Source of the DNA: Duganella sp. CF517
Lineage (GTDB): Bacteria; Pseudomonadota; Gammaproteobacteria; Burkholderiales; Burkholderiaceae_D
Length of the DNA: 64,000 bases
Direction of reading: 5' to 3'
NCBI RefSeq assembly: GCF_900110275.1
Contig: NZ_FODC01000003.1
Span: 558,001-622,000 of the forward strand
The translations under genes and the position numbers were made by a program. Numbering within the stretch: position 1 is the first letter of the stretch; each line of letters opens with the position of its first letter. Under the pieces are notes generated by a model. The model was given only the letters and a program-made list of their open reading frames with translations, was not told the DNA's origin and searched no databases. Shown here one piece after another: positions 51,488-61,442 of the stretch.

Positions 51488-52756
51488 TTAATTCTCACCA
51501 GAGGCTTTGGCCTGATCTTGGTATATCAATAAAGGTTTGGCACCACTGGTGATCGTATTCTCATCGATAACCACTTTGGTGACATTGGTTTCATTCGGCA
51601 GCTCGTACATCGTGTCCAGCAACGCGTGTTCCAGGATCGAACGCAGGCCACGGGCGCCGGTCTTGCGCGCCAGCGCCTTCTTGGCGATCGCGTGCAGCGC
51701 GGCCGGACGAATCTCCAGCTCGGCGCCTTCCATGTCCAGCAGCTTGGCGTACTGTTTGACCAGCGCGTTCTTCGGCTCGATCAGGATCTGGATCAGCGCC
51801 TCCTCGGTCAACTCCGACAAGGTGGCGACGACCGGCAGACGGCCGACCAGTTCCGGGATCAGGCCGAACTTGATCAGATCTTCCGGTTCCGCTTCCAGCA
51901 GCACTTCGCTGGCGTTGCGTTCCTTCTTGCTCTTGACGCTGGCCGAGAAGCCGATACCCGACTTTTCCGAACGGTTGGCGATGACCTTGGCCAGGCCGTC
52001 GAACGCGCCGCCGCAAATGAACATGATGTTGGTGGTGTCGATCTGCACGAAGTCCTGGTTAGGATGCTTGCGCCCGCCTTGTGGCGGCACCGACGCCATC
52101 GTGCCCTCGATCAGCTTCAACAGCGCCTGCTGGACGCCCTCGCCCGACACGTCGCGCGTGATGGACGGGTTGTCGGACTTGCGCGAGATCTTGTCGATCT
52201 CATCGATGTAGACGATGCCGCGTTGCGCTTTCTCAACGTCGTAGTTGCAGCTCTGCAACAGTTTCTGGATGATATTCTCGACGTCCTCGCCCACATAGCC
52301 CGCTTCGGTCAACGTGGTGGCGTCGGCGATGACGAACGGCACGTTCAACATGCGCGCCAAGGTCTGCGCCAGCAGGGTCTTGCCCGAGCCGGTCGGACCG
52401 ACCAGCAAGATGTTGCTCTTGGCCAGTTCGATGTCGTCTTTCTTGCCCAGATGCTTCAGACGCTTGTAGTGGTTGTACACGGCCACCGACAGGATGCGCT
52501 TGGCGGTTTGCTGGCCGATGACGTACTGGTCCAGCAAGTCCTTGATTTCATGCGGGGTTGGCAGGTCCGACTTGGCGCCGGCGACCGACTCGATGGCCGA
52601 GGTCTCGTCGCGGATGATGTCGTTGCACAGGTCAATACACTCGTCGCAGATGAACACCGACGGGCCGGCGATGAGTTTCTTTACCTCGTGCTGGCTCTTG
52701 CCGCAAAACGAGCAGTACAGTAATTTTTCGCCGCTGGAGGATTTTTTGTCTGACAT
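51488..52756 (-). CDS. clpX: ATP-dependent Clp protease unfoldase ClpX
   Basis: 422 residues. The N-terminal zinc-binding domain has CSFCGKS and ICDECIDLC. The AAA+ module has Walker [16 protein letters not shown] and sensor/Walker [12 protein letters not shown], and the pore loop GYVGED. It unfolds tagged proteins for ClpP. It is 172 bases downstream of clpP, which has its own terminator. Confidence 0.98.
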   Translation of the reverse strand: MSDKKSSSGEKLLYCSFCGKSQHEVKKLIAGPSVFICDECIDLCNDIIRDETSAIESVAGAKSDLPTPHEIKDLLDQYVIGQQTAKRILSVAVYNHYKRLKHLGKKDDIELAKSNILLVGPTGSGKTLLAQTLARMLNVPFVIADATTLTEAGYVGEDVENIIQKLLQSCNYDVEKAQRGIVYIDEIDKISRKSDNPSITRDVSGEGVQQALLKLIEGTMASVPPQGGRKHPNQDFVQIDTTNIMFICGGAFDGLAKVIANRSEKSGIGFSASVKSKKERNASEVLLEAEPEDLIKFGLIPELVGRLPVVATLSELTEEALIQILIEPKNALVKQYAKLLDMEGAELEIRPAALHAIAKKALARKTGARGLRSILEHALLDTMYELPNETNVTKVVIDENTITSGAKPLLIYQDQAKASGEN

Positions 52757-52847
52757 GGGGCAGTTTTCTTTGAGTTACAGAATGGCTTTGCTGTTGCAGC
52801 GTGTGTGGCGTTCCGGAAAAGTCCGCCTACCACTACATGCTACCCGA

Positions 52848-52892
52848 AATAAAAACGAAACGCCCGAACGATTGATCGCCCGGGCGCGTTTT
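52848..52892 (-). terminator. Terminator between clpP and clpX
   Basis: On the minus strand CGCCCGGGCG pairs with CGGGCG across a loop and is followed by TTTCGTTTTTATTT. It may only partly separate the two genes. Confidence 0.7.
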
Positions 52893-52928
52893 ACAGCAAT
52901 ACTGCGCAGCAACGCTGCGATGAAAGCA

Positions 52929-53555
52929 TCAAGCCCGGGTGGACAACATTTTGTCGATCAATCCGTACTCTACAGCCTCTTCCGCCGACATGAAACGGTC
53001 ACGATCGGTGTCTTTGGCGATCTGCTCGACGGTTTGGCCGGTGCGCTCGGCCATGATGGCGTTCAGACGATGACGCAGATACAAGATTTCCTTGGCCTGG
53101 ATCTCGATGTCGGATGCCATGCCCTGCGAACCGCCGGAAGGCTGGTGAATCATGATGCGCGAGTTCGGCAGCGAGAAACGCTTGCCCTTGGCGCCGGCGG
53201 CCAGCAGGAAGGCGCCCATCGAGGCGGCCATGCCGGTGCACAAGGTCGATACGTCAGGCTTGATGAACTGCATCGTATCGAAGATCGCCAGGCCGGCCGA
53301 GACCGAACCGCCGGGGGAATTGATGTACAGCGAGATATCCTTGTCCGGATTTTCGCTTTCCAGGAACAGCAGCTGCGCGACCACCAGGTTCGCCATCTGG
53401 TCGTTGACGGGACCGACCATGAAGATGATGCGTTCCTTGAGCAGGCGCGAGTAAATATCGTACGAACGCTCGCCGCGACCGCTTTGTTCGACCACCATCG
53501 GCACCAGGCCGAGCATTTCAGTGTCCAGCGCCGGATTACGGTTAAAACCAGTCAT
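52929..53555 (-). CDS. clpP: ATP-dependent Clp protease proteolytic subunit ClpP
   Basis: 208 residues. The catalytic triad has Ser112 in GMAASMGAF, His137 in RIMIHQPS and Asp186 in TDRDRFMS, with the spacing of E. coli ClpP (25 and 49). The substrate-groove strand is [12 protein letters not shown]. It forms the tetradecameric chamber fed by ClpX. It lies between tig and clpX in the conserved order. Confidence 0.98.
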   Translation of the reverse strand: MTGFNRNPALDTEMLGLVPMVVEQSGRGERSYDIYSRLLKERIIFMVGPVNDQMANLVVAQLLFLESENPDKDISLYINSPGGSVSAGLAIFDTMQFIKPDVSTLCTGMAASMGAFLLAAGAKGKRFSLPNSRIMIHQPSGGSQGMASDIEIQAKEILYLRHRLNAIMAERTGQTVEQIAKDTDRDRFMSAEEAVEYGLIDKMLSTRA

Positions 53556-53652
53556 TCTATTTCCTTGTGAAGCAGCTAGGCCGGAAAGGCAATATTACAC
53601 CAAATTGTTATAGTCAACTTGGTGCGTATCGCCGGCTCCGGCCGGTGCTGAA

Positions 53653-54993
53653 TTACGCTTGAGCGTTGCTTCCCATCAGTTCGTCAAAGGCCACGACCTT
53701 GGACGAAGTCTTCGACAGGCCCAGGACGTAGTTGACGACGTTTTCTTCCAATACAAGGGCTTCCACCTCGGCCAGACGGCGGCGATCGCTGTAGTAGTAC
53801 TTCAGCACTTCGCGCGGGTCTTCGTAGCTCTGGGCGAAGTCTTCGACTTGCGCTTTGACCTGCTCGGGCTGGGCTTGCAGCTTGTTCTCGCCGACCAGTT
53901 GCGACAGGATCAGGCCCAGGCGCACGCGACGCTCGGCCTTTTCGGCGAACAGTTCTTGCGGGAATGGCACGTCCTTGACGTTCATGCCGCGCTGTTCCAT
54001 GTCCTGGCGGGTCATTTCGGCCAGGCGCTCGCTGTCCTGGGCGATCAGCGACTGTGGCACGTCCAGGGTGGCGGTTTTCACCAGCGCGTCCATGACGGCT
54101 TCCTTGTTGCGGGCCTTGACACGGCCGGCCACTTCGCGTTCCAGGTTGACTTTGATGTCTTCGCGCATTTTGGCGACGTCGCCGTCGGCCACGCCCAGCG
54201 ACTTGGCGAACTCGGCGTCGACTTCCGGCAGGTGCGCCCATTCCAGCTTTTTCAAGGTGATGGTGAACGACGCGGTTTTGCCGGCGACGTCTTTACCATG
54301 GTAGTCCTCCGGGAAAGCCAGCGGGAAGGTCTTGGCTTCGCCAACCTTCAGGCCGACGGTGGCGGCTTCGAATTCCGGCAGCATGCGGCCTTCGCCGAGC
54401 ACGAACGGGTAGTCTTCGGCTTTGCCGCCTGGGAACTCAACGCCGTCGATCGAGCCGACGAAGTCGACGGTCACGCGGTCGCCGTTGGCGGCCACAGGCT
54501 CGCCGCCGTCGCCGTGTTCGCCGGCTTCGCCCTTGGTGTGGAAGTGCACGCGCTGCTTGCGCAGGATTTCAATGGTCTTGTCGATCTCGGCTTCGGAGAC
54601 GTCGGCCTTGACGGTTTCGATTTCCACCGTGGTCAGGTCGCCAACGACGACTTCCGGGTAGACTTCGAACGTCGCGTCGAAGGTCAGCACGCCTTCTGGC
54701 GAGTCTTCCTTAGGCTGGATGTTCGGGTAGCCAGCTACGCGCAGCTGGGCTTCGTTTGCGGCGTCGTTGAAAGCGCGGCCAACTTTGTCGTTCAACACTT
54801 CGGTCTCGATCTGATAACCGTACTGTGCTGCGACCATTTTCAGAGGAACTTTACCCGGACGGAAGCCTGGTGCCTTAGCCGTTTTGGCTTGCACTTTCAG
54901 GCGCTTCTCAACTTCGCTGCGTACTTCGGTCAGCGGGAAGGAGATCGTGATACGACGTTCGAGTTTGCCCAAGGTTTCGACTGCAGTTGCCAT
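53653..54993 (-). CDS. tig: Trigger factor
   Basis: 446 residues. The ribosome-binding N-domain has [12 protein letters not shown]. The FKBP-type isomerase domain (about 150-245) reads [21 protein letters not shown] long helical C-terminal chaperone region follows. It meets nascent chains at the ribosome exit. ATG 54993 begins [14 protein letters not shown], the family start; the frame is open to 55008. Confidence 0.97.
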   Translation of the reverse strand: MATAVETLGKLERRITISFPLTEVRSEVEKRLKVQAKTAKAPGFRPGKVPLKMVAAQYGYQIETEVLNDKVGRAFNDAANEAQLRVAGYPNIQPKEDSPEGVLTFDATFEVYPEVVVGDLTTVEIETVKADVSEAEIDKTIEILRKQRVHFHTKGEAGEHGDGGEPVAANGDRVTVDFVGSIDGVEFPGGKAEDYPFVLGEGRMLPEFEAATVGLKVGEAKTFPLAFPEDYHGKDVAGKTASFTITLKKLEWAHLPEVDAEFAKSLGVADGDVAKMREDIKVNLEREVAGRVKARNKEAVMDALVKTATLDVPQSLIAQDSERLAEMTRQDMEQRGMNVKDVPFPQELFAEKAERRVRLGLILSQLVGENKLQAQPEQVKAQVEDFAQSYEDPREVLKYYYSDRRRLAEVEALVLEENVVNYVLGLSKTSSKVVAFDELMGSNAQA

Positions 54994-55025
54994 GTAAAAA
55001 TCGTCCAAAAAAATAGTAATACAGT

Positions 55026-55112
55026 TGGTGCGAGGAGGGGGACTCGAACCCCCACACCATTGCTGGCGTCAGGACCTAAACCTGGTGCGTCTACCAATTT
55101 CGCCATCCTCGC
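55026..55112 (-). tRNA. tRNA-Leu (UAG)
   Basis: 87 nucleotides with encoded CCA and a long class II variable arm. Acceptor GCGAGGA/TCCTCGC, D-arm GCGAAATTGGTAGACGC, anticodon loop TTTAGGT (UAG), T-arm GGGTTCGAGTCCC. It lies upstream of tig in the same direction. Confidence 0.97.
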
Positions 55113-55282
55113 GGCATGTTTGCACAAAAGCAAAGGGCGACTCGTAAGTGAAAACGGTCGCCCCGGCCCCACTATTCTCCGTGGGAGCTTTCAACTTCAA
55201 CGCGGTATTCTAACGGGTTTTTTAGCGAAATGTGGTGATTTTTAAACTAACCCCACCATTCCGCCGTTTTTCGCTTATTTTC

Positions 55283-55312
55283 CCGTGAATTTACCGTGAA
55301 TTTACCGTGTAT
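55283..55312. repeat. Short tandem repeat
   Basis: Two perfect copies of the 11-mer CCGTGAATTTA and part of a third, in the AT-rich gap after the efflux operon. Confidence 0.6.
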
Positions 55313-55326
55313 CGCCTTGTATTTGC

Positions 55327-58300
55327 CTATTTGGCGGGCTTTTTCACCCGGAACCAAGCGGCATAAAGCGCCGGCAGGAACAACAACGTCAGCGCGGTCG
55401 CCACGATCAGGCCACCCATGATCGCCACCGCCATCGGGCCCCAGAAGACCGAGCGCGACAACGGGATCATCGCCAGCGCGGCGGCGGCGGCCGTCAGGAT
55501 GATCGGACGGCAACGCCGCACCGCCGATTCGACGATCGCCGTCCACGGATCGTGGCCGGCCTTGATGTCCTGCTCGATCTGGTCGACCAGGATCACCGAG
55601 TTGCGGATGATCATGCCGAACAGCGCGATGATGCCCAGGTTGGCGACGAAGCCCAGCGGACGGCCCAGCAACAGCAGCGCCATCGCCGCCCCCGCCACGC
55701 CGAGCGGACCGGTCAGGAACACCAGCAGCGCCCGCGAGAAGCTGTGCAACTGCAACATCAGCAACGTGAAGATGATGAAGATCGCCAGCGGCAGGTTGGC
55801 CGCGATCGACGCCTCGGCCGAGCCGCTGTCGGCCGCCGCGCCCTTGACGGTGATCTTGTAGCCGGCCGGCAGCGCGTCGCGCAGCGCCTTCAACTTCGGA
55901 TCGATCTGGCCGGACACGGTCGGTCCCTGTATATGGTCGCCGACGTCGGCCTGCACGGTGATCGCCCATTCGCGCCCTTCGCGCCACACCACGCCCGGCT
56001 CCCACACGAAGTGCGCGCGCGCCAGCTGGCTGATCGTCACGAACTTGCCGCTGGCGGTCGGGATGTTGGTGTCGTTCAGGATCGAGATCGTGTTGCGCTC
56101 GTCGATCGGCTGGCGGATCTGGATGTCGACCAGCTTGATGTCCTCGCGGAACTGGCCGACGGTGGTGCCGGACAGAATCGTGTTGGCGGCGCGCATGACG
56201 GTTTGCGAAGTCACGCCAACGGCGCGCATCTTGTCCTGATCGAGGTCCAACCGCAGCACCTTGATCGACTCGTTCCAGTTGTCGTTGACGCCCAGCGTGT
56301 TCGGGTTGTCACGCATGATGTCCTTGACCTGGTCGGCGATCGCGCGCACTTTGGCCACCTCCGTGCCGGTCACGCGGAATTGCACCGGATACGGCACCGG
56401 CGGCCCGTTCGGCAACAGTTTGACCCGGCCGCGCACCTCGGGGAAATCGACCTTGAAGACATCGACGATCTTCTGGCGCAACTCGGCGCGGGCCTTCAAA
56501 TCCTTCGGCAGGACGACGATCTGCGAGACGTTGGTCTGCGGGAAAATCTGGTCCAGCGGCAGGTAAAAACGCGGGCTGCCGGTGCCGACATAGCTGGTCA
56601 CGCTGACCACGCCCGGCTGCTTGCGGATGAAGGCCTCGAATTTCTTCACCTGCGCCTCGTTGGCGGCGAAGGTCGTGCCTTCCGGCGTCCACATCTCGAC
56701 CATCAGTTCGGGACGGCTCGAATCCGGGAAGAATTGCTTCTCGATGAAGTTGAAGCCGTACACGCCGAGCGCGAACACCGCCAGCGACAGCACGATGGTG
56801 GTCTTGCGGAACTCGACGCACCAGTTGACGACCGCGCGGAAGCGGCGGAAACCGGGCGTGTCGAACAGGTCGTGCTCGCTGGCGCCGTCGGCGTGCGGCT
56901 TAACCTTCAGCAAGATGAAGCCGAGGTAAGGCGTGAACGTGACGGCCACCACCCACGAAATGATCAGCGCCAACGCGTTGACCGAGAACAGCGAGAACGT
57001 GTACTCGCCGGCGGCCGACTTGGCCAGGCCGATCGGCAGGAAGCCGGCGACGGTGATCAAGGTGCCGGTCAGCATCGGGATCGCGGTCGACGTGTAGGCG
57101 AAGGTGGCCGCGTCGAAGCGCGACATGCCCTCCTCCATCTTGCGCACCATCATTTCGACGGCGATGATGGCGTCGTCCACCAACAGGCCCAGCGCGATGA
57201 TCAGCGCGCCCAGCGAAATCTTGTGCAGGTCGATGTCGAGCACGCGCATGAACAGGAAGGTCACCGCCAGCACCAGCGGGATGCTCAGCGCCACCACCAG
57301 GCCGGGACGGATATCCAGGCGGAACGGCTTGGTGTGCAGGCCGAGCGCGACGAAACTGACGGCCAGCACAATCAGCACCGCCTCGATCAAGGTGTGGACG
57401 AACTCGCCCACGGAGGCCTTGACCGCCTCGGGCTGGTCGGAAACGCGTTCGAGCTCGATACCGACCGGCAGCTTGGCCTTCATCTCGGCCACGGTCTTCT
57501 CCATGTGCTTGCCGAGCTCGATGATATTGCCGCCCTTTTCCATCGACACGCCCAGGCCGATCACTTCCTTGCCGTTGAAGCGCATCTTGTCGCCCGGCGG
57601 GTCCTGGTACTGGCGCTTGACGGTGGCGAAGTCGCCCAGGCGGAACGTGGTGCCGTTCGCGCGCAGTTCCATCTCCTCCAGGTCCTTGACGGTTTTCAAC
57701 GCGCCGGTGACGCGCACCTGCAGGTTGTCCGTCGGCGTGACCAGCACCCCGGTCGACTCGACGCTGTTCTGCGCGGCGATCTGGTTGGCGATGGTCTCGA
57801 TCGGGATGCCCAGTTGGGAAAACTTCTTGTGCGAGAACTCGATGTTGATCTTCTCGTCCTGCACGCCGAACAGCTCGACCTTGGACACCATCTTCACGCC
57901 CAGCAATTGCTGGCGCACGAAATCGGCGTAGTCTTTCATCTCGGCATAGGTGAAACCGTCGCCCGACAGCGCGAAGATCGACCCGTAGGTATCGCCGAAC
58001 TCGTCGTTGAAAAACGGCCCCTGCACGCCCGGCGGCAAGGTGCCGCGCATGTCGCCGATCTTCTTGCGCACCTGGTACCAGGCTTGCGCCACGTCCTTCG
58101 GCGGCGTCGATTCGAGCAGCTTGAGGATGATCAGCGTCTCGCCCGGCTTCGAATAGCTGCTGATCTCGTCGATGCCCGGTGTTTCCTGCAACTTCTTTTC
58201 CAGCTTGTCGGTGACCTGCTCGGCCACCTGCAGCGCGGTCGCGCCCGGCCAGTTGGCGCGCACCACCATCGCCCGGAAGGTGAATGGCGGGTCTTCATCC

Positions 58301-58410
58301 TGGCCCAGGTTGCCGTAACTGAGGGCGCCGCCGATCAGCAACACGGCGATCAGATAGCGTGTCAGCGGAATGTGTTCCAGCGCCCAGCGTGAGAGGTTGA
58401 AGCCCTTCAT
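55327..58410 (-). CDS. RND-family efflux permease
   Basis: 1027 residues, usual RND length, with 12 membrane helices and two large periplasmic loops. Helix 4 has the proton-relay pair in GLLVDDAIIAVEMMVRKMEEG. The N-terminus (PLTRYLIAVLLIGGALSYGN) and the DEDPPFTFRAMVV stretch fit the hydrophobe/amphiphile branch that includes VexK/MdtC-like pumps; heavy-metal Cus-type motifs are not seen. It follows its periplasmic adaptor with an ATGA overlap. No outer-membrane channel gene is adjacent, so it probably uses a shared TolC. Confidence 0.93.
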   Translation of the reverse strand: MKGFNLSRWALEHIPLTRYLIAVLLIGGALSYGNLGQDEDPPFTFRAMVVRANWPGATALQVAEQVTDKLEKKLQETPGIDEISSYSKPGETLIILKLLESTPPKDVAQAWYQVRKKIGDMRGTLPPGVQGPFFNDEFGDTYGSIFALSGDGFTYAEMKDYADFVRQQLLGVKMVSKVELFGVQDEKINIEFSHKKFSQLGIPIETIANQIAAQNSVESTGVLVTPTDNLQVRVTGALKTVKDLEEMELRANGTTFRLGDFATVKRQYQDPPGDKMRFNGKEVIGLGVSMEKGGNIIELGKHMEKTVAEMKAKLPVGIELERVSDQPEAVKASVGEFVHTLIEAVLIVLAVSFVALGLHTKPFRLDIRPGLVVALSIPLVLAVTFLFMRVLDIDLHKISLGALIIALGLLVDDAIIAVEMMVRKMEEGMSRFDAATFAYTSTAIPMLTGTLITVAGFLPIGLAKSAAGEYTFSLFSVNALALIISWVVAVTFTPYLGFILLKVKPHADGASEHDLFDTPGFRRFRAVVNWCVEFRKTTIVLSLAVFALGVYGFNFIEKQFFPDSSRPELMVEMWTPEGTTFAANEAQVKKFEAFIRKQPGVVSVTSYVGTGSPRFYLPLDQIFPQTNVSQIVVLPKDLKARAELRQKIVDVFKVDFPEVRGRVKLLPNGPPVPYPVQFRVTGTEVAKVRAIADQVKDIMRDNPNTLGVNDNWNESIKVLRLDLDQDKMRAVGVTSQTVMRAANTILSGTTVGQFREDIKLVDIQIRQPIDERNTISILNDTNIPTASGKFVTISQLARAHFVWEPGVVWREGREWAITVQADVGDHIQGPTVSGQIDPKLKALRDALPAGYKITVKGAAADSGSAEASIAANLPLAIFIIFTLLMLQLHSFSRALLVFLTGPLGVAGAAMALLLLGRPLGFVANLGIIALFGMIIRNSVILVDQIEQDIKAGHDPWTAIVESAVRRCRPIILTAAAAALAMIPLSRSVFWGPMAVAIMGGLIVATALTLLFLPALYAAWFRVKKPAK

Positions 58411-59564
58411 TTGGCGGCCCCGGCTGCGGGCGCCGCCGGCACGACCGGTGCGGCCGGCGCGGGTGCCGCCACCGGCACATCGTTACCGAGGATCTTCACT
58501 TTCTGGCCCGGTTTCAGCAGATGCACGCCGGCTGTCACGATGGTCTGGCCCGGCTTGACGCCGCTGCCCAGGATCAGGTCGTTGCCGGCGGCGCCGGTGA
58601 CGGTGACCGGCACCAGCTTGGCGACGCCGCCCTCCACCACCCAGACCGATGTCACCGATTTCTCGTTGAACAGCGCCGTCAGCGGCACCTTGATCTGCGG
58701 CGTGGCCGTCTTCGACGCGAACCGCACCACGGCCGTCATGCCCAGCTTGGCTTCTGCCAGGCTGTCCGGAATCGTCACCTTGGCCGTGTAGGTGCGGGTG
58801 GCGGGATCGGCCACCGGCGAAATCTCGCGGATCTTGCCGATCACCGATTTGCCCGGATCGGCCCACAGCCGCACGTGCACGTCCGAAATCTTGCGCAGCG
58901 AATCGACCTTATCTTCCGGCAAACCGATGACGATCTCCTTGTCGCCGGCCTTGGCCACGCGCACCACCTCGGTACCGGGCTGCACCACCTGGCCCGCTTC
59001 GGCCGACACCGCCGTCACGACGCCGTCGACATCGGACACCAGCGCCGCGTAGCCGGCCTGGTTCGATTGTCCGCGATAGGCCGCCTGCGACGCCTCGACG
59101 TTGGACTGCGCCGACTTGAAGGTGGACTCCTTCTCGTCGAGCACGGCCTGGCTGACGAAGTTCTTGGTGCGCAATTCCTGATAACGCTTCAACTCGGCCC
59201 TGGCCAGGTCGCGGCTGGTTTCAGCCGAGCGCAGCGCGGCCAGCGACTGCGCCTGCGATAATTGCAAATCCTGCGGATCGAGCTGCATCAGCACCTGCCC
59301 CTTCTTGACCAACGTGCCGACGTCGACCTTGCGGCTGACGATCTTGCCGGCGACGCGGAAGCCCAGCCGCGATTCGACGCGGGCCCGCACCTCGCCGGAA
59401 AACTCGGCGTTGACATCGACGTCGCTGCTGCTGAGCACAATCGCCCGCACCGGACGGATGTCCTCGGTTTTCTCGGGCGGCTTGGAGCAGGCGGCCAGGG
59501 TGGCGGCCATCAGCAACGCCATTAAAGGGGGGGAGATCTGACGCGGGATTTTTGGGGCGACCAC
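58407..59564 (-). CDS. RND efflux periplasmic adaptor (membrane fusion) lipoprotein
   Basis: About 385 residues. A lipobox LAACSK gives a lipid anchor. Lipoyl half-motifs (RLGFRVAGKIVSRKVDVG and VVTAVSAEAGQVVQPG) flank an alpha-helical hairpin (LRSAETSRDLARAELKRYQE), then beta-barrel and membrane-proximal domains. The tail is Ala/Pro rich. I start at GTG 59564 with AAGGA upstream; a GTG at 59603 is in frame. It forms one operon with the permease. Confidence 0.9.
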   Translation of the reverse strand: MVAPKIPRQISPPLMALLMAATLAACSKPPEKTEDIRPVRAIVLSSSDVDVNAEFSGEVRARVESRLGFRVAGKIVSRKVDVGTLVKKGQVLMQLDPQDLQLSQAQSLAALRSAETSRDLARAELKRYQELRTKNFVSQAVLDEKESTFKSAQSNVEASQAAYRGQSNQAGYAALVSDVDGVVTAVSAEAGQVVQPGTEVVRVAKAGDKEIVIGLPEDKVDSLRKISDVHVRLWADPGKSVIGKIREISPVADPATRTYTAKVTIPDSLAEAKLGMTAVVRFASKTATPQIKVPLTALFNEKSVTSVWVVEGGVAKLVPVTVTGAAGNDLILGSGVKPGQTIVTAGVHLLKPGQKVKILGNDVPVAAPAPAAPVVPAAPAAGAAK

Positions 59565-59643
59565 AGTACTGTCCTTTTTCTTGCTCTGGAGGGTAGTTGG
59601 CACTACTATTACGGGTTGGAAATAAATGACTTTCCGTTAATTA

Positions 59644-59671
59644 ATTATAAGCCGAGCAAATTCGTTTGCAA
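59644..59671 (-). promoter_or_regulatory. Sigma-70 promoter of the efflux operon
   Basis: On the minus strand a perfect TATAAT is preceded by TTGCAA at 16 bases, about 80 bases upstream of the adaptor start. No clear operator palindrome and no TetR gene are adjacent. Confidence 0.5.
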
Positions 59672-59720
59672 ATGACTTTTGCGTCATTAATCTAAAAATA
59701 TTGCTTTAGGCTGGGTGTGT

Positions 59721-60563
59721 ATGTCAGTTGATCACTACGAGAATTTCCCTGTTGCGTCCATTTTGTTACCAAGTCGTCTACGTCCCGCAGTCGAAGCCAT
59801 CTACGCGTTCGCGCGCAGCGCCGACGACATCGCCGACGAGGGCGACGCCACGCCGGAGCAGCGGCTGGCCGCGCTAAGCGCGTATGAAGCCGCGCTCGAC
59901 CGCATCGCCGCCGGCGACAGCGGCCACGCGCCGATGTTCGAACGGCTGGCGCAGGTGGTACGCGAGTACGACCTGCCGCTCGAGCCGATGTACGCGTTGC
60001 TGTCGGCCTTCAAGCAGGACGTGGTGGTCAGCCGCTACCAGACTTACGATGCGGTGCTGGATTACTGTTCCCGGTCGGCCAATCCGGTCGGCCACCTGAT
60101 GCTGCATCTATACGGCGCAGCCGACGAGCACAACCTGCGCGACGCCGACGCCATCTGCAGCGCGCTACAGCTGATCAATTTTTTGCAGGACGTGGCGATC
60201 GACCTGCAAAAGGAACGCATCTATATACCGCTGGAGGACCTGAACCGCTACGCCATCCTGCCTGGAGCGCTGGACCAGGCCAGCGCCCGCCCCCGCTGGC
60301 GTTCGATGATGAAATTCGAGGTCGAGCGCGCGCGCGCCCTGATGCTGAGCGGCGCGCCGCTGGCGCTGCGGCTCAAGGGTCGGATCGGTTTCGAGCTGCG
60401 GATGATGGTGCAAGGCGGCCTGCGCATCCTCGACGCCATCGAAGAGGCGGAATACGACGTCTTCCTGCATCGTCCAAAGCTGACCAAGCGCGATTGGCTG
60501 AACGTGTTCTGGGCGTCGGTGCGGATGAAGCGGCAACTGAAGCGGGTGGCGCGCGTCGCCTGA
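59721..60563 (+). CDS. hpnC: Squalene synthase HpnC-like
   Basis: 280 residues of the squalene/phytoene synthase family. Two Asp-rich magnesium sites are visible: SADDIADEGD (first) and NFLQDVAIDLQKERIYIP (second). The opening DHYENFPVASILLP is typical of HpnC, which hydrolyses presqualene diphosphate to hydroxysqualene in the HpnCDE route to squalene and hopanoids. No hpnD or hpnE is next to it here. ATG 59721; a GTG at 59715 is also possible. Confidence 0.88.
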   Translation: MSVDHYENFPVASILLPSRLRPAVEAIYAFARSADDIADEGDATPEQRLAALSAYEAALDRIAAGDSGHAPMFERLAQVVREYDLPLEPMYALLSAFKQDVVVSRYQTYDAVLDYCSRSANPVGHLMLHLYGAADEHNLRDADAICSALQLINFLQDVAIDLQKERIYIPLEDLNRYAILPGALDQASARPRWRSMMKFEVERARALMLSGAPLALRLKGRIGFELRMMVQGGLRILDAIEEAEYDVFLHRPKLTKRDWLNVFWASVRMKRQLKRVARVA

Positions 60564-60629
60564 AACCGCCGCCCGCACTTGCCAAAAGGATAACCTGACT
60601 TCTATACTAGGTTCCGAGCGCCACCCCCG

Positions 60630-60657
60630 CCGGGGTCAAGTCTGTCATTCGGACACG
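60630..60657. repeat. 28-bp dispersed repeat, copy 2
   Basis: Same stretch as 1931-1958 with one mismatch and the same orientation. It lies in the gap between hpnC and the DUF6624 gene. Confidence 0.6.
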
Positions 60658-60756
60658 ATCCCAGCCGCAGCCCTGTCCAGCGCGCCAGCTCCTGGCATAA
60701 ACCGCCCACAGCACGCTCGACGCGCTACATCAGACCTTAATTTGAGAAGGACTTCC

Positions 60757-61326
60757 ATGAAACCACGCGACTTCTGTCTGCTCGCCCTCGCACTCGCACT
60801 CGCCTCCCCAGGATGCGCCCTCGCCGACGCATGCGAGAAAACCGCGCTGGCAAAAACCTATGAAAAAATGCATAAGGATGACCAAGCATTGAGAGGTCGT
60901 TATATCCGGATCCTTGAGATGGAGCACAGGCACCAAAAAGTCGACCTAAAAGAGAAGGAACGCCTTGAAATCAGCATTTCCGACACGGACAACCGCAATC
61001 AAACAAAGCTCGACGACTTGATCAGGCGCTGCGGCTGGCCGGGAACACTCAACAGCAATCGCGCATCGTTTGCGGCATTTCTCACGATCCAGCACGCCGA
61101 CCTCGACTATCAGCTGAAATATCTCGACACGGTCAAAGCGGCCAACAAGCGGGGCGAGATCCCCGGTATGGAGTTGGCCATGCTGATCGACAGGATTCTG
61201 GTTAAACAAGGCAAACCACAACTCTACGGCACGGAGTTCGAATACGGCAGCAACAAGGTGGCACCCATTGCCGACCCGATCAATTTGAACCAGCGAAGAA
61301 AAGAACTGGGATTGCCAGCGATTTAG
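60757..61326 (+). CDS. DUF6624-like exported protein
   Basis: 189 residues with a signal peptide (FCLLALALALASPGCALA). The mature part has the pattern of DUF6624: DDQALRGRY, CGWPGTLNS, FLTIQHADLDYQLKYLD, KQGKPQLYGTEF, PIADPINLNQRRKELGLP. The function of the family is unknown to me. AAGGA precedes ATG 60757. It is followed, 116 bases on, by the GH97 gene but need not be linked to it. Confidence 0.75.
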   Translation: MKPRDFCLLALALALASPGCALADACEKTALAKTYEKMHKDDQALRGRYIRILEMEHRHQKVDLKEKERLEISISDTDNRNQTKLDDLIRRCGWPGTLNSNRASFAAFLTIQHADLDYQLKYLDTVKAANKRGEIPGMELAMLIDRILVKQGKPQLYGTEFEYGSNKVAPIADPINLNQRRKELGLPAI

Positions 61327-61442
61327 ACGGGGTTGCGGATTTACATGCTATGTCTTGGTGAATTTCGTAATTGCCGCGATGACAAGTTTCTCGCAAAATG
61401 GGGGGCAACCAAACCAACTACCCATAATCGGAGACCCGAACC

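Noticed and set aside
55283..55312. Iterons of a replication origin
   Set aside because: Only two and a half 11-mers, with no replication gene or DnaA boxes; treated as a simple tandem repeat.
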